Shown here: positions 53,701-64,000 of the stretch, piece after piece
Position numbering within the stretch: the first letter of the stretch is position 1
How the letters are laid out: each line of letters begins with the position of its first letter
Source of the DNA: Echiichthys vipera
Taxonomy: Eukaryota; Chordata; Actinopteri; Perciformes; Trachinidae
Reading direction: 5' to 3'
Assembly: GCA_963691815.1 (NCBI GenBank)
Contig: OY829658.1
Span: 18,888,499-18,952,498 of the forward strand
Length of the DNA stretch: 64,000 bases
Made by a program: the position numbers and the translations under genes
The notes under the pieces: model-generated
Seen by the model: only the letters and a program-made list of their open reading frames with translations
What the model was told of the DNA's origin: nothing
Databases searched by the model: none

Positions 53701-54556
53701 TTGTAACTGCATTGTAAATCCATTTGGTTTTGTGGGGGTGAATTTCACTGGTTCCATGTTGACACAGATTTTTAAAGCAGTTGGCATGGAGACATTCAGT
53801 GCCTGGCTAGCCTGAAAGCATATTTTCCATTGTGTCTGTGTGTCGCTGTGTCAACTTACTAAATGTTGCTGAACAACTACATTGCTTGGCGGAAGAATGA
53901 TATTTGTTATTAATAAATTATTTCATTTTTTTGTTGCTGTGCGTATGTTTAATGTAACATTTCCAGATAAATGTGATGATTTGAGAACAGCTAAGGGGTG
54001 TTGTTATGCACAACCGTTGTACGCCTCTCTGGGCTTACTGCTTATTCAATTTGAATTCAATTGTGTACTGTTTATGGATACCCCTGTGTACGTGACAAAA
54101 AAGTACATTCTTAATGAATCAACTGTTTATTCTTTTTGGTTGGCTCATCGGGCAAAGGACCAGTGTATATGTGTGTATGTGAATTCCTGCATACATATGT
54201 GGATGCTGTGTGTTTCAAAAGGTTAACTATCAAGTCAAATCCAACCAGAGCTTTCAAAGGAGACTATTCTAAGTTGTCATGGCAACAAGTTAAACAACCA
54301 GGGAACTTATGTAGAACTGAGAGAGAAAAGTAGTCTGGTTCCATTAACACCATACAGGCTGCAATCTCTTAACCAGAAAGCATACAATAAGAGCAAATAC
54401 TTATTTTTAAAAACACTTTGGAGAAACTCCACATCTCTTCAGTTCTCACTGACGATGTGGAGTACTGTTATCTCTACTCATTGAAAGCTGGTTTCCGTTT
54501 TTTACTTAAGATCTTCACTGAGGATATTATTTATTTGATCGTAACTATAGGCCTCT
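50715..54556. other. No gene recognised
   Basis: 3.8 kb of AT-rich unique DNA. The longest frames (52173-52580 minus, 135 codons; 52108-52443 plus, 111 codons; 53882-54226 plus, 114 codons) carry no recognised domain, and the first two overlap antisense. Confidence 0.45.
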
Positions 54557-54851
54557 TGTTATTCGGCTGTTAAGTCTGATGTAACACCCTTTTAAAATAA
54601 AATTTTCTTGTCCAAACGCTCCGTTGAAACAAAACGGATAACAACAGCCGTGAACAATTATGATCACCTCTAACGTCACTTAGAAACATTTTTCATCGAT
54701 AAGAAAGAGAAATTTTAAAATTTATTAAAAAAACTCAGATCTGTTCAAACAACGGGGAGCACAGCACTGCTGTATTGTAGAAATACGAGGCTTGGACCCG
54801 GAAATCATATTTTGAAAGGGTGTTATGTCACAACCTAACAGCCGGATAACA
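54557..54851. mobile_element. MITE with about 37-bp terminal inverted repeats
   Basis: The left end 'tgttattcggctgttaagtc' then 'tgatgtaacaccctttta' matches the reverse complement of the right end, 'tgttatccggctgttaggtt' then 'gtgacataacaccctttca'. The 295-bp element has no frame; 'atacgaggcttggacccgg' is a conserved-looking interior word. A target duplication is not visible. The superfamily is undetermined. Confidence 0.75.
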
Positions 54852-57842
54852 TATATATGGAAAAGTGTTCAAAATAAATCATGTACTGTAATTATCATCT
54901 AGGAAATGAATCAACTAATATAACATATAGGTGATTACAGTATAAGTACTAATAGTGATTATGTACTTTACACTCTTGGCTTTGTCAAATGGACCTATAA
55001 TCCAATCAATTCAGCCCTCTGATCTCTCTCTCTCTCTCTCTGGTAGAAAGAAATGAAGATGTAAAGAAAGGTGGATGGTTGTCAAGATAACTATTTCTTC
55101 CCTTTACATGAACCCTGTGCGTGTGTGTTTTATCAGCAAATGATCACAATCAGGATTAAAAGAGAAAATAATTGAATTATCGTTATTTAAATGTGATAAT
55201 AGAAGAGATATTAATTATATTTTTTGATTTGTAGGCATTAGAAGTAAAACTTAGATCTTTAGCTAATCCTGGCACATTTCCAATGATGTTTTTAATGTCA
55301 ACTTTTCATTTACAAAGTAAAATCAGCAATAATAATAATAATAATGATAATAATCATAAAAATAATAATGATATTTCCAATATTTTATTCAGACGAGGGG
55401 TCTAGCTTATTGTCCCTTATCTCAGTCTAACTAATTATACGCTGCACTGCATGTACCTTTTAATACTCTAGTTGAGGGAACATGAGGTTCTCTGTACTGC
55501 TGTATTTTATTACATGGCTTTGTTGAATACTCAATATTGATTGGTCAATTACAGCATCATTATTATTTTACTAGCAGTCTGCTGTTATGAATAACAGGAT
55601 GTAGTCCCGATCATTATGAAACGTTACAGGTGTGTAATTGAGATCAAAATGAAGGAGGAGTTTGAAAATGGGTGTAGTTGAGTACGGATGCCAGAATACA
55701 ATATTACTATTTTACAAAGCCGGTTGCATTCAAACTAATTTCAGTAAGAAGCACCAAATCCACATAAAATGTAGAATATCAAAAATGTTTGAATAGCAGC
55801 ATTTACAAAGGTGGATTACCAGATGAAGTTTAGTATTTTAACTTTCCAACAAGCATTGTTCATTAAGCTAAAACTTTACCTTATGCCTCATCTGTTCGAA
55901 TTAAAAGGAAGAATAATTTGATCATGAAATTTGAAATGTCCAGACTTCATTACTGGAACTGGAGCAGGATTTACAGTCTCCTAATAACTTCCTTCGCTGA
56001 GATACAGAATGCTCTCAGGGATTTAAGAACCTTAACAGTTGTTAAAAGATTGATGTCAATATGTAGCACTTGAGATTTTGAAAGTAGAGCTCATCTGAAA
56101 AATGTCCTGTAAAAGGCTCGATCCAGCAAGTGTATAGTTTTGTTGAGTAAATCTTATTCACAGAGTCTTCCCTCATTTCCTTTTTCATCAAGACAAGCAA
56201 GCCCTTTTGCATCTTGAACTTCAGAGTCCTCCAAATTAAATTATTTTCATGTGTTGTACACCGACTGCTGAATATTCATACAAGATGAAGTTTTCAACAC
56301 TTAGATCTAGCAATGAATTGATGTGCATAAAATGACCAATCTAAGAAAACATCTGCCTCTGAACATGTATTTCCATATTCCCTGCCATCAATTTATCAGA
56401 ATGTACAGTGTTTCTGTGATGTGTATTTAACATAATGGGTCTGTTATTTAAGATGACTTGGAGGCTTTAACATTCTGAATATTTTGCTGGCATTATCATA
56501 GGTCTGCTTCATTATGTTTTGACAAGTTCACACACTTTCAGTCTCTGTAATGGCTGGTAGCCCAAGAAACCTTGACCCGTACACTTACTGTCCCTACAAT
56601 GGTTGACCCTGCACATGTTAACAATTTACAAAGTTAAAGACGCGAGCATGTTAGTGATTACTGAGTGCTGCAGTCAGGAAGAATCCGATATGGACCAGCA
56701 TTTGGCAACTTTAAAGCCATTACACGCTACAAAGATAGAAATATTAACCTTGCCACGTGCCGATGATGCTTTAAGACAGTTTTCTGTGAACTGCAATCCT
56801 AGTCACTACTTACGTCACTGGAGCCCTGGGAAGGATGTGGACAGCCATGTGCTAACTCAATGTTTGTAGCCAGTGGGGCTAACTTGTGGTCAGTTGGCCG
56901 ATAATGTTCATGTTTATACAATTACCCCCATCTCACCCTAAACAGTTCAGGTGAGCCAACCCACCATTCGGAGTCCATTACAGCAACAAGGCCTTAATCC
57001 CTCACCAGCTTCCCACTGCTAAAAGCACTGCCAATTGTCTGCACTGCTAATTGTCTTCACTCCAATGCTCAACCAAGCAGGAGGTACAAGTTTACATTTC
57101 TATGTCCATCTTTACTAATGCATGTGATTTAACATTTAATAGGTAAGTTAAGAGGGGGGAAATGTTCAACGGGTCAAGCTGGCTGACTCAAGGGCAGAAG
57201 AAAAGCTGGGAAGTAAATTCTGTTGACAGAGCATTAGAAAGACATAACAAAAAGCTACGAGAATGTGTAAAAATAAACACATTTTCAACACAAACTTTTG
57301 ACTCAGTTCATCTAAGGTGACAGCGCAGCAGTCAATCAAGACACAGTGACTTCAGTAACAATTCATGAGATGTTTTGAAATGTTACCTCTGTCACTCTCT
57401 TTTATCAGCTTGGATTCCTTGAAGTTTTGAATCAGTCTCTTTCACTTGTGTCTCCATCATCTTCCTTTCTCCATTCCCCCTCTTTTCCCTCTATAGAAGC
57501 TGTTCCTTTCCTTTCTCTTCTCATCAACTATTCTCCCCAAAGACGTATTTCCGGGTGAACTTTGGTACTGATTACAGACACAAAGCATATTTAAAGTATT
57601 TTCAAAAGTAGACACACAGGGGCACAGTCACTCATTTACTCCTGTATGCCAGGGGCAGTTTGCATTATGTTTGTGAATATTAGCCACATTCACAATCACG
57701 CAAAGGCACCATTTTGTCTTGAAGGCCGGTCTTACCTCTTTAGTGAACATTTCGGCTTTTAATGAAAACCATTATCTCTGCCGTAATACTCATCAGATAA
57801 TGTGCTGTTAATATGGCAACTAAGGGCTAAATGATGTCGTAG
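54852..57842. other. No gene; minor microsatellites
   Basis: (CT)n at 55022-55041 and an imperfect (AAT)n at 55328-55370. An 88-codon plus frame at 56603-56869 in a somewhat GC-richer block has no domain or splice support. Confidence 0.4.
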
Positions 57843-57915
57843 TTGGATAGTGGATTCAAAGCCAGTACCTTATTGCTAGGTAGCAACAGTGCTTACCACT
57901 GAGCCACCGTGTGGA
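57843..57915 (-). mobile_element. tRNA-derived SINE head, fragment
   Basis: On the minus strand 'cacggtggctcagtggtaag' (A-box-like) then 'gcactgttgctacctagcaa' and 'ggtactggctttgaatcca' (B-box-like) match the head of a very common fish tRNA-related repeat ('...CGGTGGCTCAGTGGTTAGCACTGTTGCC...GGTTCGAATCC'). The copy is short and diverged, and is not a functional tRNA. Confidence 0.65.
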
Positions 57916-60833
57916 TAATGGTATTCTACCTCCGGTTGGAGTGAACCAATGATAACAAGTAAGCAGTATCCCAGATAATAATTTTAGTACAGCACCCTTA
58001 TGCTCACTGGAAGAAACAGAGGCTTTATTGCATACTAAACTTTAACCTGTTCCTTTCACCTGACTGAATTATACAATGGATAAGCTAAATGCCTGCTATG
58101 GAATGGTTGTATGGAGCCAGTTTTTAAATGATACTAAAATAACTAAAAATAAATGCTAGTCTTTTTTCCTGTCTAAACAGCTCACAGTTGTCTGTTCTTT
58201 GGTACTTAATGTGTCATTAATATTTCTCCACACACTAAAAGTGGCTGATGTCAGACAACTGTCATTGTAGAGATGCTTTATCCTATTCTGCTGCAAATAA
58301 TTACACGTCTGGTGACAACACTCACTAGGCAAGTTGCGTAGGGCACCGGAAAATACACAAGGGCTCCACCTCCTCCTCATGTGTCAGTGTGTACAAGTTT
58401 GATAAGAGGATGACGCGGGACTATCATGAATGGAGGAAAAAACACCATGTGAGTATATTGTCTAAATAGAAATATGATAAACTTGCTTTCTCTCCTCTCC
58501 AAGTTTGATGTTACCACATAACAGTAATATAAACATCATTGATGTGCTAGCTTGCAATGCATCTAGTCTGTTGGTCTTGCTAACATAGCTGAGCATCTCT
58601 CGGTCTGTCTGCCTTGCTTGCTTGCTTGCTTGCTTGCTTGCTGGCTTGCACTCAGGGCTGTCTTCTGGGTTTTGCCAAGATTGGCAAAAAGTCTGTTGGC
58701 TGTTAGGCCGTGCCACCCTGATCCACTGAGAAATGGCACAGAACTTTCCTATCCTCAGCAGTAACAACAGATCAGATCCAGAGATGTTATCGACGCAGCT
58801 TTCTCAATGTTCTCTGTATGTGGTGCCAAGCGGCACTATAACAGGGAAAAACTTTACAAAACTGTTTGAAAAACACAACAGTACAATCTGTAAATAGTTA
58901 CGATACATTCCGCTTTGTACCAGAGGGCAATGTGAGGAAGCAGAGCAACGTTGTGGGTGTTTTTACATTTCCCATTCAAATAAGTCAATCAAATCGATGT
59001 GTATTCATGATCCTGTAATTAAAATTATTCAGTTAATTTATTCACTAACCATTTAACATCGTCTCCACTTCCAAACCCTGCACAACCAACTGCATTATCA
59101 CTAGGCAAAACTCTATATGCCCCACACTACTGAAATAGTCTGCAGGCTCTGACTACGCTGGGGGTCTGTTAGCAGAATTTTGCTAAGGGCCACAGAGGGC
59201 CAGGAACCGCTCTGATCCCTCCTCTCTCCCCACTTCTCTCTTCTGCCTTTCTTTTTTCCACCCTGATATCAGTTCTACATTAATTAACATGTTTAAGGGC
59301 TCAAATGCAGAAAGGGACTTGCTCTAAATATGTTTGAGACAGAATGTGGATGGTTGATACAGTTTAAAAGCTTATTCACACTATTTTCTTCTTTCTCTCT
59401 CCTGTCTTCTGGTGTTCAAACTGATCTGCTCACCACGTCACTCATTTCTTGCCTCTTCTTTTCTCTTTCCTCTCTCCATTCCATTTTTCTCATTTCTTCC
59501 ACCCTTTTCTCCCCTGCTTGGTTCTCTTCATTAACAGTAAATTAGAATGTTGTTTTGACATGTGACATTTCCTCTCCTCCCTATTCCATCTTCCTCTGAC
59601 ACATTGACATATGACATGTGAAAGCTCTGACATATGAAACCTTGCACCCCTCCCTTCCCTTACTTACATGCCTTCTCCCGTCACGTCTCCCTTCTTTTAC
59701 CCAATTCTGCTCTGCAGCTTTCAATTACACCATCTACCACTGACATGTATGTGATGTCATCTCTCTTCTCATCATTTTGCGCTTTCCCCACTTCTCCCTC
59801 CCTGCTTTCTCAACTCCTCTCCCATCAATTCATTCTCTCTCTTTTCTCTCTCCTCACATGCCTAGTCTAATCAGCTCTTGGCGTATATAATGTGCTTGTT
59901 TGCTTTTAATATTGTAATTCCACCATCCCCTCTTCTTTTCAAACTTGTGAAGCTACGTCAATCTGGTGTCCTCTCGTTCTCCCTTTTCCTCATTTAACTC
60001 CCTTCCTGTTTCCCTTTTCCAACCATAAAAATCACTACAACTCAGTGAATGCCAGACTGGATTACAATGCTGTTAGACAAACCTGTCCAGGATCAGCAGT
60101 CTGAGTTAGATAAATCAAGTGGCTATCTTCCAAAGTTAGTCCCTTTAGGATAAAATTCCCTCGCTTTGAGGCTCTTATACATGCCTCAAAGTCAGGCTCT
60201 TAACGACCTACTTGCTTTATGTCAGCACATCCGATATATAATAATCAATGAATTACCACATTTACCCTCCACACAGGCAAGTATGATACAATATGGCCAA
60301 CTAAAGCAAGACACAGTATATTCTGCAAAGTGATGTACAACCTTTTTAAAGTTCATCAGCAAAGCATTTAAAGTACATTACAGCAATAAGAAAGGGGCAG
60401 GTCAAATAGCAAAACAGTTGATAAACACACAAATGTATGAGCAATAAATAATGAACAGAGCACTCCAGGCTGCCTACAAGGGATCAAGTCCCCATCAACC
60501 AAATACCAATGATCAGTGACCAATATCCTAATTTGGCTAACAGACTAAGAAAGCTTCATTTTGGTTAATGCCAGAACAGATGTCCAGAGAGACAGGCGAC
60601 GACCCTCGTGCCCAAACTCTATCATCATTCCTTGCCCATCCCTTCCAACTATCCATTCTAGCTTCGACCCATCAGATTATATTCAGCTGAACTTAGCAGG
60701 GCATTTTTCACAGAACGATGGCTGTGCATTGTGTCTCCCATCTCTGACAGGGTAGTTACCCTACAAATAATGGAGATCATGAATGATTACCACCAATAAC
60801 TCCTGCACTCATATATATATATTGAATTAAGAT
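57916..60833. other. No gene; pyrimidine-rich block
   Basis: 59380-60020 is strongly C/T-rich on plus, giving long Ser/Phe/Leu frames (59330-59545, 59634-59870) without domains. A (CTTG)n tract is listed separately. Confidence 0.5.
58612..58648. repeat. (CTTG)n microsatellite
   Basis: Eight to nine CTTG units with one CTGG variant. Confidence 0.93.
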
Positions 60834-61050
60834 GGACTTTGGACATGTTCTCCCCGTGCCTGCGTGGGTTTTCTCCGGGTTCTCCGGCTTTCTCCCACAG
60901 TCAAAAGACACGCACGTGTTTTGTTAATTGATGACTTTAAATTCCCATAGGTGTGAGTGTGAATGGTTGTCTCGGTATGTCTCTATGTGCCCTGTGATAG
61001 ACTGGCCTCCTGTCCAGGGTGTACCCCGCCTTACTCCCAATGTCAGCTAC
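60834..61050 (+). repeat. Teleost interspersed repeat ('CATGTTCTCCCCGTG...')
   Basis: 'catgttctccccgtgcctgc', 'gtgggttttctccgggttct', 'gtgtgagtgtgaatggttgt' and 'cctgtccagggtgtaccccg' occur in order. This is one of the most frequent fish repeats I know. The copy stops after 'cccaatgtcagcta', just before the 'CCGCGACCC...GGATAAGCGG' end that is found alone at 362-422. Confidence 0.8.
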
Positions 61051-62229
61051 CTTTTTTGTAGGTAATAGGTAGGAAAGTGGAATGTAAGTGTGTTCATTTA
61101 CACAAATACTGTACTCAATTACTGTCCTTGAGTCTTTCTTTTTCATGTCACTCTTTACATCTACTCTACTACATTTCAGGGTGAATACTTTTTACTTTAC
61201 TACATTTATCATATTATGTGATGATTTGCTAATTGTCCTTTTAATTATTTTAATAATTGTATAATCAGTAGCTGTAGTTATATACAAAACAGTTTAAAAA
61301 AAATCAATCAACTGCAAAATCGTGCAAAATTATGCAAAATGTAAATGTGTGTGTACCATCTTGCAATAGGATCACACCAGCTATGATGCCATTGTATTAG
61401 GTTACAATCCTAGTCACATAACATGCAACACCTAGTCACACCATCAATTCTGACATGCATATCCTTTCTATCCTCTGAGCTGTCATCCTTCTCTCTTGCT
61501 CGTCCCTCCTGTCCTTTTTCCACTTCAGGGGGTGTCACCGTAAAATGCCTGGATTCTTTTCTGGAGCATAAATGACATCATCTATTCTAAAATAGGACAC
61601 CTCATCCCTGAATCTCCCGCCTTTTTCCTGTTCTTCCTTTCTCCCCCTCCTCCTTGTCTGTACTCTTCTCCTCTGCTCCACCTCTAACTCACTGTGGCTT
61701 TTCTGAACCCCTTCTCATCGTCCTCCGCCTTCACACCAACTTTCTTCCTCTGGTTACCTCTTCCTTTCAGGGAGGATTTTTTCAATACTTGTTCTTTCTG
61801 GGTGTCTCCCTCCTTGCCTCATGTTTACCTGTTGTCTCTTATCTACCTCTTATTCACCTCTTTCTCTTGGTTCTTCAGCGGTTCTAAACTTGCCTCACTG
61901 ACTTCTTCTCACCCTTACTTTCCTCAGTTCACCTCTCATGCCTTCATTTATTCCTTTCTCTTGAATTCTCCACTCATATTGTCTTTCCCTCTATGCTTTC
62001 CTTCTACTCATGTGCACCCCTGCTGCTACATCCCTCCCTGTCTGAAAGAATTAGATCTATTGTTCCCACATCAATTAACATTGCAAATCTCTTTTCTTGT
62101 TCCCTGTAGCCTGGATCCAGCCACATGAATCATTTGTCTCCGTCGCTGCTCATATTTGCTTCTTAACCATGTGATATTTTCTGATTTATTTTACTGGCAT
62201 AGCTTTCTTTTGGGGGATTCATCCCTGAA
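61051..62229. other. No gene; pyrimidine-rich block
   Basis: 61480-62110 is C/T-rich on plus; the 144-codon frame at 61694-62128 (Ser/Phe/Leu/Pro) is a by-product of this composition. Confidence 0.5.
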
Positions 62230-62247
62230 TATATATATATATATGTA

Positions 62248-62300
<53 letters not shown>
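62230..62300. repeat. (TA)n microsatellite
   Basis: About 34 TA units with two TGTA interruptions near 62245 and 62253. Confidence 0.97.
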
Positions 62301-62304
<4 letters not shown>

Positions 62305-63549
62305 TGTTCCCAAGCAGGAATAAATGGGTTTTTTACTCATATGGGTACATTAGGCCAAATATTGTTGTGTCCAATTAGAGTGCTTGGCTGCACATTCAAC
62401 CTGCAGTCACAGAATTTAGACGGTTTCAGGGTCAGTGAGAAAATACTTTTAAATTAAGGACAATGATTCACCGGTCTGGATTCAGGTGACCTCTCTCCTT
62501 TCCTCTCTTATCTTGAATACAACATTTTATCTCATTTCTCCTCTGAAAGTCTCTCTTCCTTCTGCTTTGCCCCTTTGTCTATATTCTTTCCCTTTTTCCC
62601 CTTCTCTCCTTTGTGCCTCTCCCTATTCTTCAAATCCTGCCTTTTAACTATTTCCTTCCAGAGATTTCAACACACCATGACTCTTGAGAGCGTGCAACTC
62701 AAAACTTTTACCTAAATTGTGAAAAATAGTTTCCAAAATAGGTGTTTTTGGACACTTTCCAGTATATCATCACAGTTTGGCATGATCAAATGGTCTCTAT
62801 ACATTTAATACACATCGGAGTCCTCTCTCACTTATGATATAGAAGGGGTTTTATCAGAACACTGGCAATAATAATAGTTCTGCAATATGCAGATCAGATG
62901 CCATCCAATCTACTGTGGAATTTAATAGAACTGTGAATTGACATATAGCTCATGAAGAGGAGAGCACTATGCTTCAATCACTATCATACTATGGACACAG
63001 AGTGCGCACACACGCACACACATACACACACACAAGCACGCACACATGCACTTACACACAAAGACTATATGTACCAAGTGACCCGGGGGTGAACTGAAGC
63101 TGATTGCATTCATCAGTCAGTTAACTACATTTTCTATAGGAGAATGACATAGTGATTAATGAAAGATGGAGCGGGAGACTCTGACTTAAATAGAAGACAG
63201 GAGGCATGAAGAGAAAACTATAGACAGAGAAAAAAAGATTGAGACAGGAAAAGACTGTAAGAGGGAGAGTTAGACAAAGATATCTCAGAGAGAAACCAGA
63301 GAGAGAGAAAGATGCAATCATGATGAGGGCAGGTGAGAAGAAAAAGAGATAATCATGCCACTTTCCACTTACGGTGTTAGATGCTGATTGGTTGAATGAC
63401 CTTTGGGCCAACCCTCTCTCAGCGCTATTAGAAACCATATGACTGATAGGGGGGAAAAAATAGTCCAATGAGGGACAAAATAGTTTGGATGAGCAGACAG
63501 TGTTGCTGCTTCCTAATGGCCAATTCAGGATTTCATTTTTTAAACTGCA
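62301..63549. other. No gene; CA-rich and purine-rich tracts
   Basis: An imperfect (CA)n lies at 63006-63060. 63160-63340 is purine-rich on plus, giving a Ser/Leu-rich 155-codon minus frame (63121-63588) without a domain. Confidence 0.5.
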
Positions 63550-63880
63550 GGTCAAGACCCAAAATGGGCTGGACTCTGTTATCCTCACATGACAGAGGTA
63601 CTAATATCCTTTAATGAGCCTTGGTCCCAGGGTGACAGAAAATATGTACTCATTTTGGACTCACACATGACAGGACTACTAGTATGTTGTAATGAGCCCA
63701 ACTCCCAGGGTAAGAGACTACATTTGCTCAGTTTGGGTCCCCAAATGACATGAGTGCTAATATGCTTTAATGAGCCGGGGAGACAACATTCACTCGATAG
63801 AATCTGGTATCTGATATCATCTAATGAGCCTATAGGTCCCAAGGTGACAGACTGCTCAGTTTGGGTGCCCACATGCTATG
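63550..63880. repeat. Minisatellite, 78-bp unit, four to five diverged copies
   Basis: Units begin 'aatgagcc' at 63613, 63691, 63769 and 63823. The first two are each 78 bp and the third is 54 bp (24 bp lost). A partial unit precedes at about 63550-63612. Shared words include 'tcccagggt', 'ctcagtttgggt', 'catgacag' and 'ctaatatgcttt'. Because 78 and 54 are multiples of three, a minus frame stays open for 95 codons (63585-63872) with repeats like 'GSLKHISTHV' and 'GSLQHTSSPV'. I see no reason to call it a gene. Confidence 0.85.
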
Positions 63881-64000
63881 TTTAAACAAGTCTGGCGCCC
63901 AGGTTTTATGTTTTAACATTGGGAGTGTTCCGCAGCTTTATTCGAGAGTGATTCGTGAATAATGAATGAAAACGCAGACTAAGATTAAATTCCTTAATTA

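Noticed and set aside
57843..57915. A functional tRNA gene on minus
   Set aside because: Box A and B words are present but the acceptor stem and anticodon arm do not pair; it reads as a SINE head. The same holds for 34149-34216 and 10303-10375.

Overview
The window looks like non-coding nuclear DNA from a teleost (ray-finned) fish. The base composition is AT-rich, no open frame can be recognised as a host gene, and there are many long (TG)n/(CA)n arrays. The interspersed repeats are ones I know from fish genomes: tRNA-derived SINEs, LINE 3' tails ending in short AATTG- or GATGA-type tandem repeats, hAT elements ending in TAGGGCTG, Harbinger elements whose ends read 'gtttcacaaag' or 'gtattcacaaaa', and Tc1 copies. 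Family names come from memory and reading by eye, not from a database. The window is either a gene desert or the inside of a large intron; the sequence does not say which.

Layout. 0-8 kb: mostly unique AT-rich DNA, the 3' end of one interspersed repeat, an L2-like LINE tail and a terminal-inverted-repeat (TIR) element. 8-15 kb: a dense transposon cluster with a decayed Tc1 element bearing unusually long inverted arms, a tRNA-SINE, a Harbinger-type MITE with a TTA target duplication and two perfect CRE octamers, a second copy of the AAAGGTCC family, and a hAT element with a perfect 8-bp target duplication. 15-26 kb: unique DNA, facing TG/CA arrays, an L1-like reverse transcriptase relic, and a 1.2-kb Harbinger element keeping relics of both its Myb-like and transposase genes. 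26-37 kb: several dinucleotide arrays, a tight palindrome, a SINE, and one unexplained 74-codon open frame (31987-32211, minus strand) that could be an orphan exon. 37-46 kb: a 347-bp element with an 11-bp target duplication, a hAT with a BED-finger relic, a Harbinger element with a 104-codon HARBI1-like frame, and a large foldback hairpin. 46-64 kb: mainly unique DNA with a LINE tail, a MITE, a SINE, pyrimidine-rich tracts and a 78-bp minisatellite.

No gene system or operon works together here. The biology is that of transposable elements: most copies are non-autonomous and depended on proteins made elsewhere, and the protein relics (Tc1, L1, two Harbinger transposases, Myb-like, BED finger) are broken. 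The strongest items for follow-up are the CRE-bearing MITE, the 45.25-kb foldback, the element with the 11-bp duplication, the two-layer Tc1 inverted repeat and the candidate exon near 32.1 kb.
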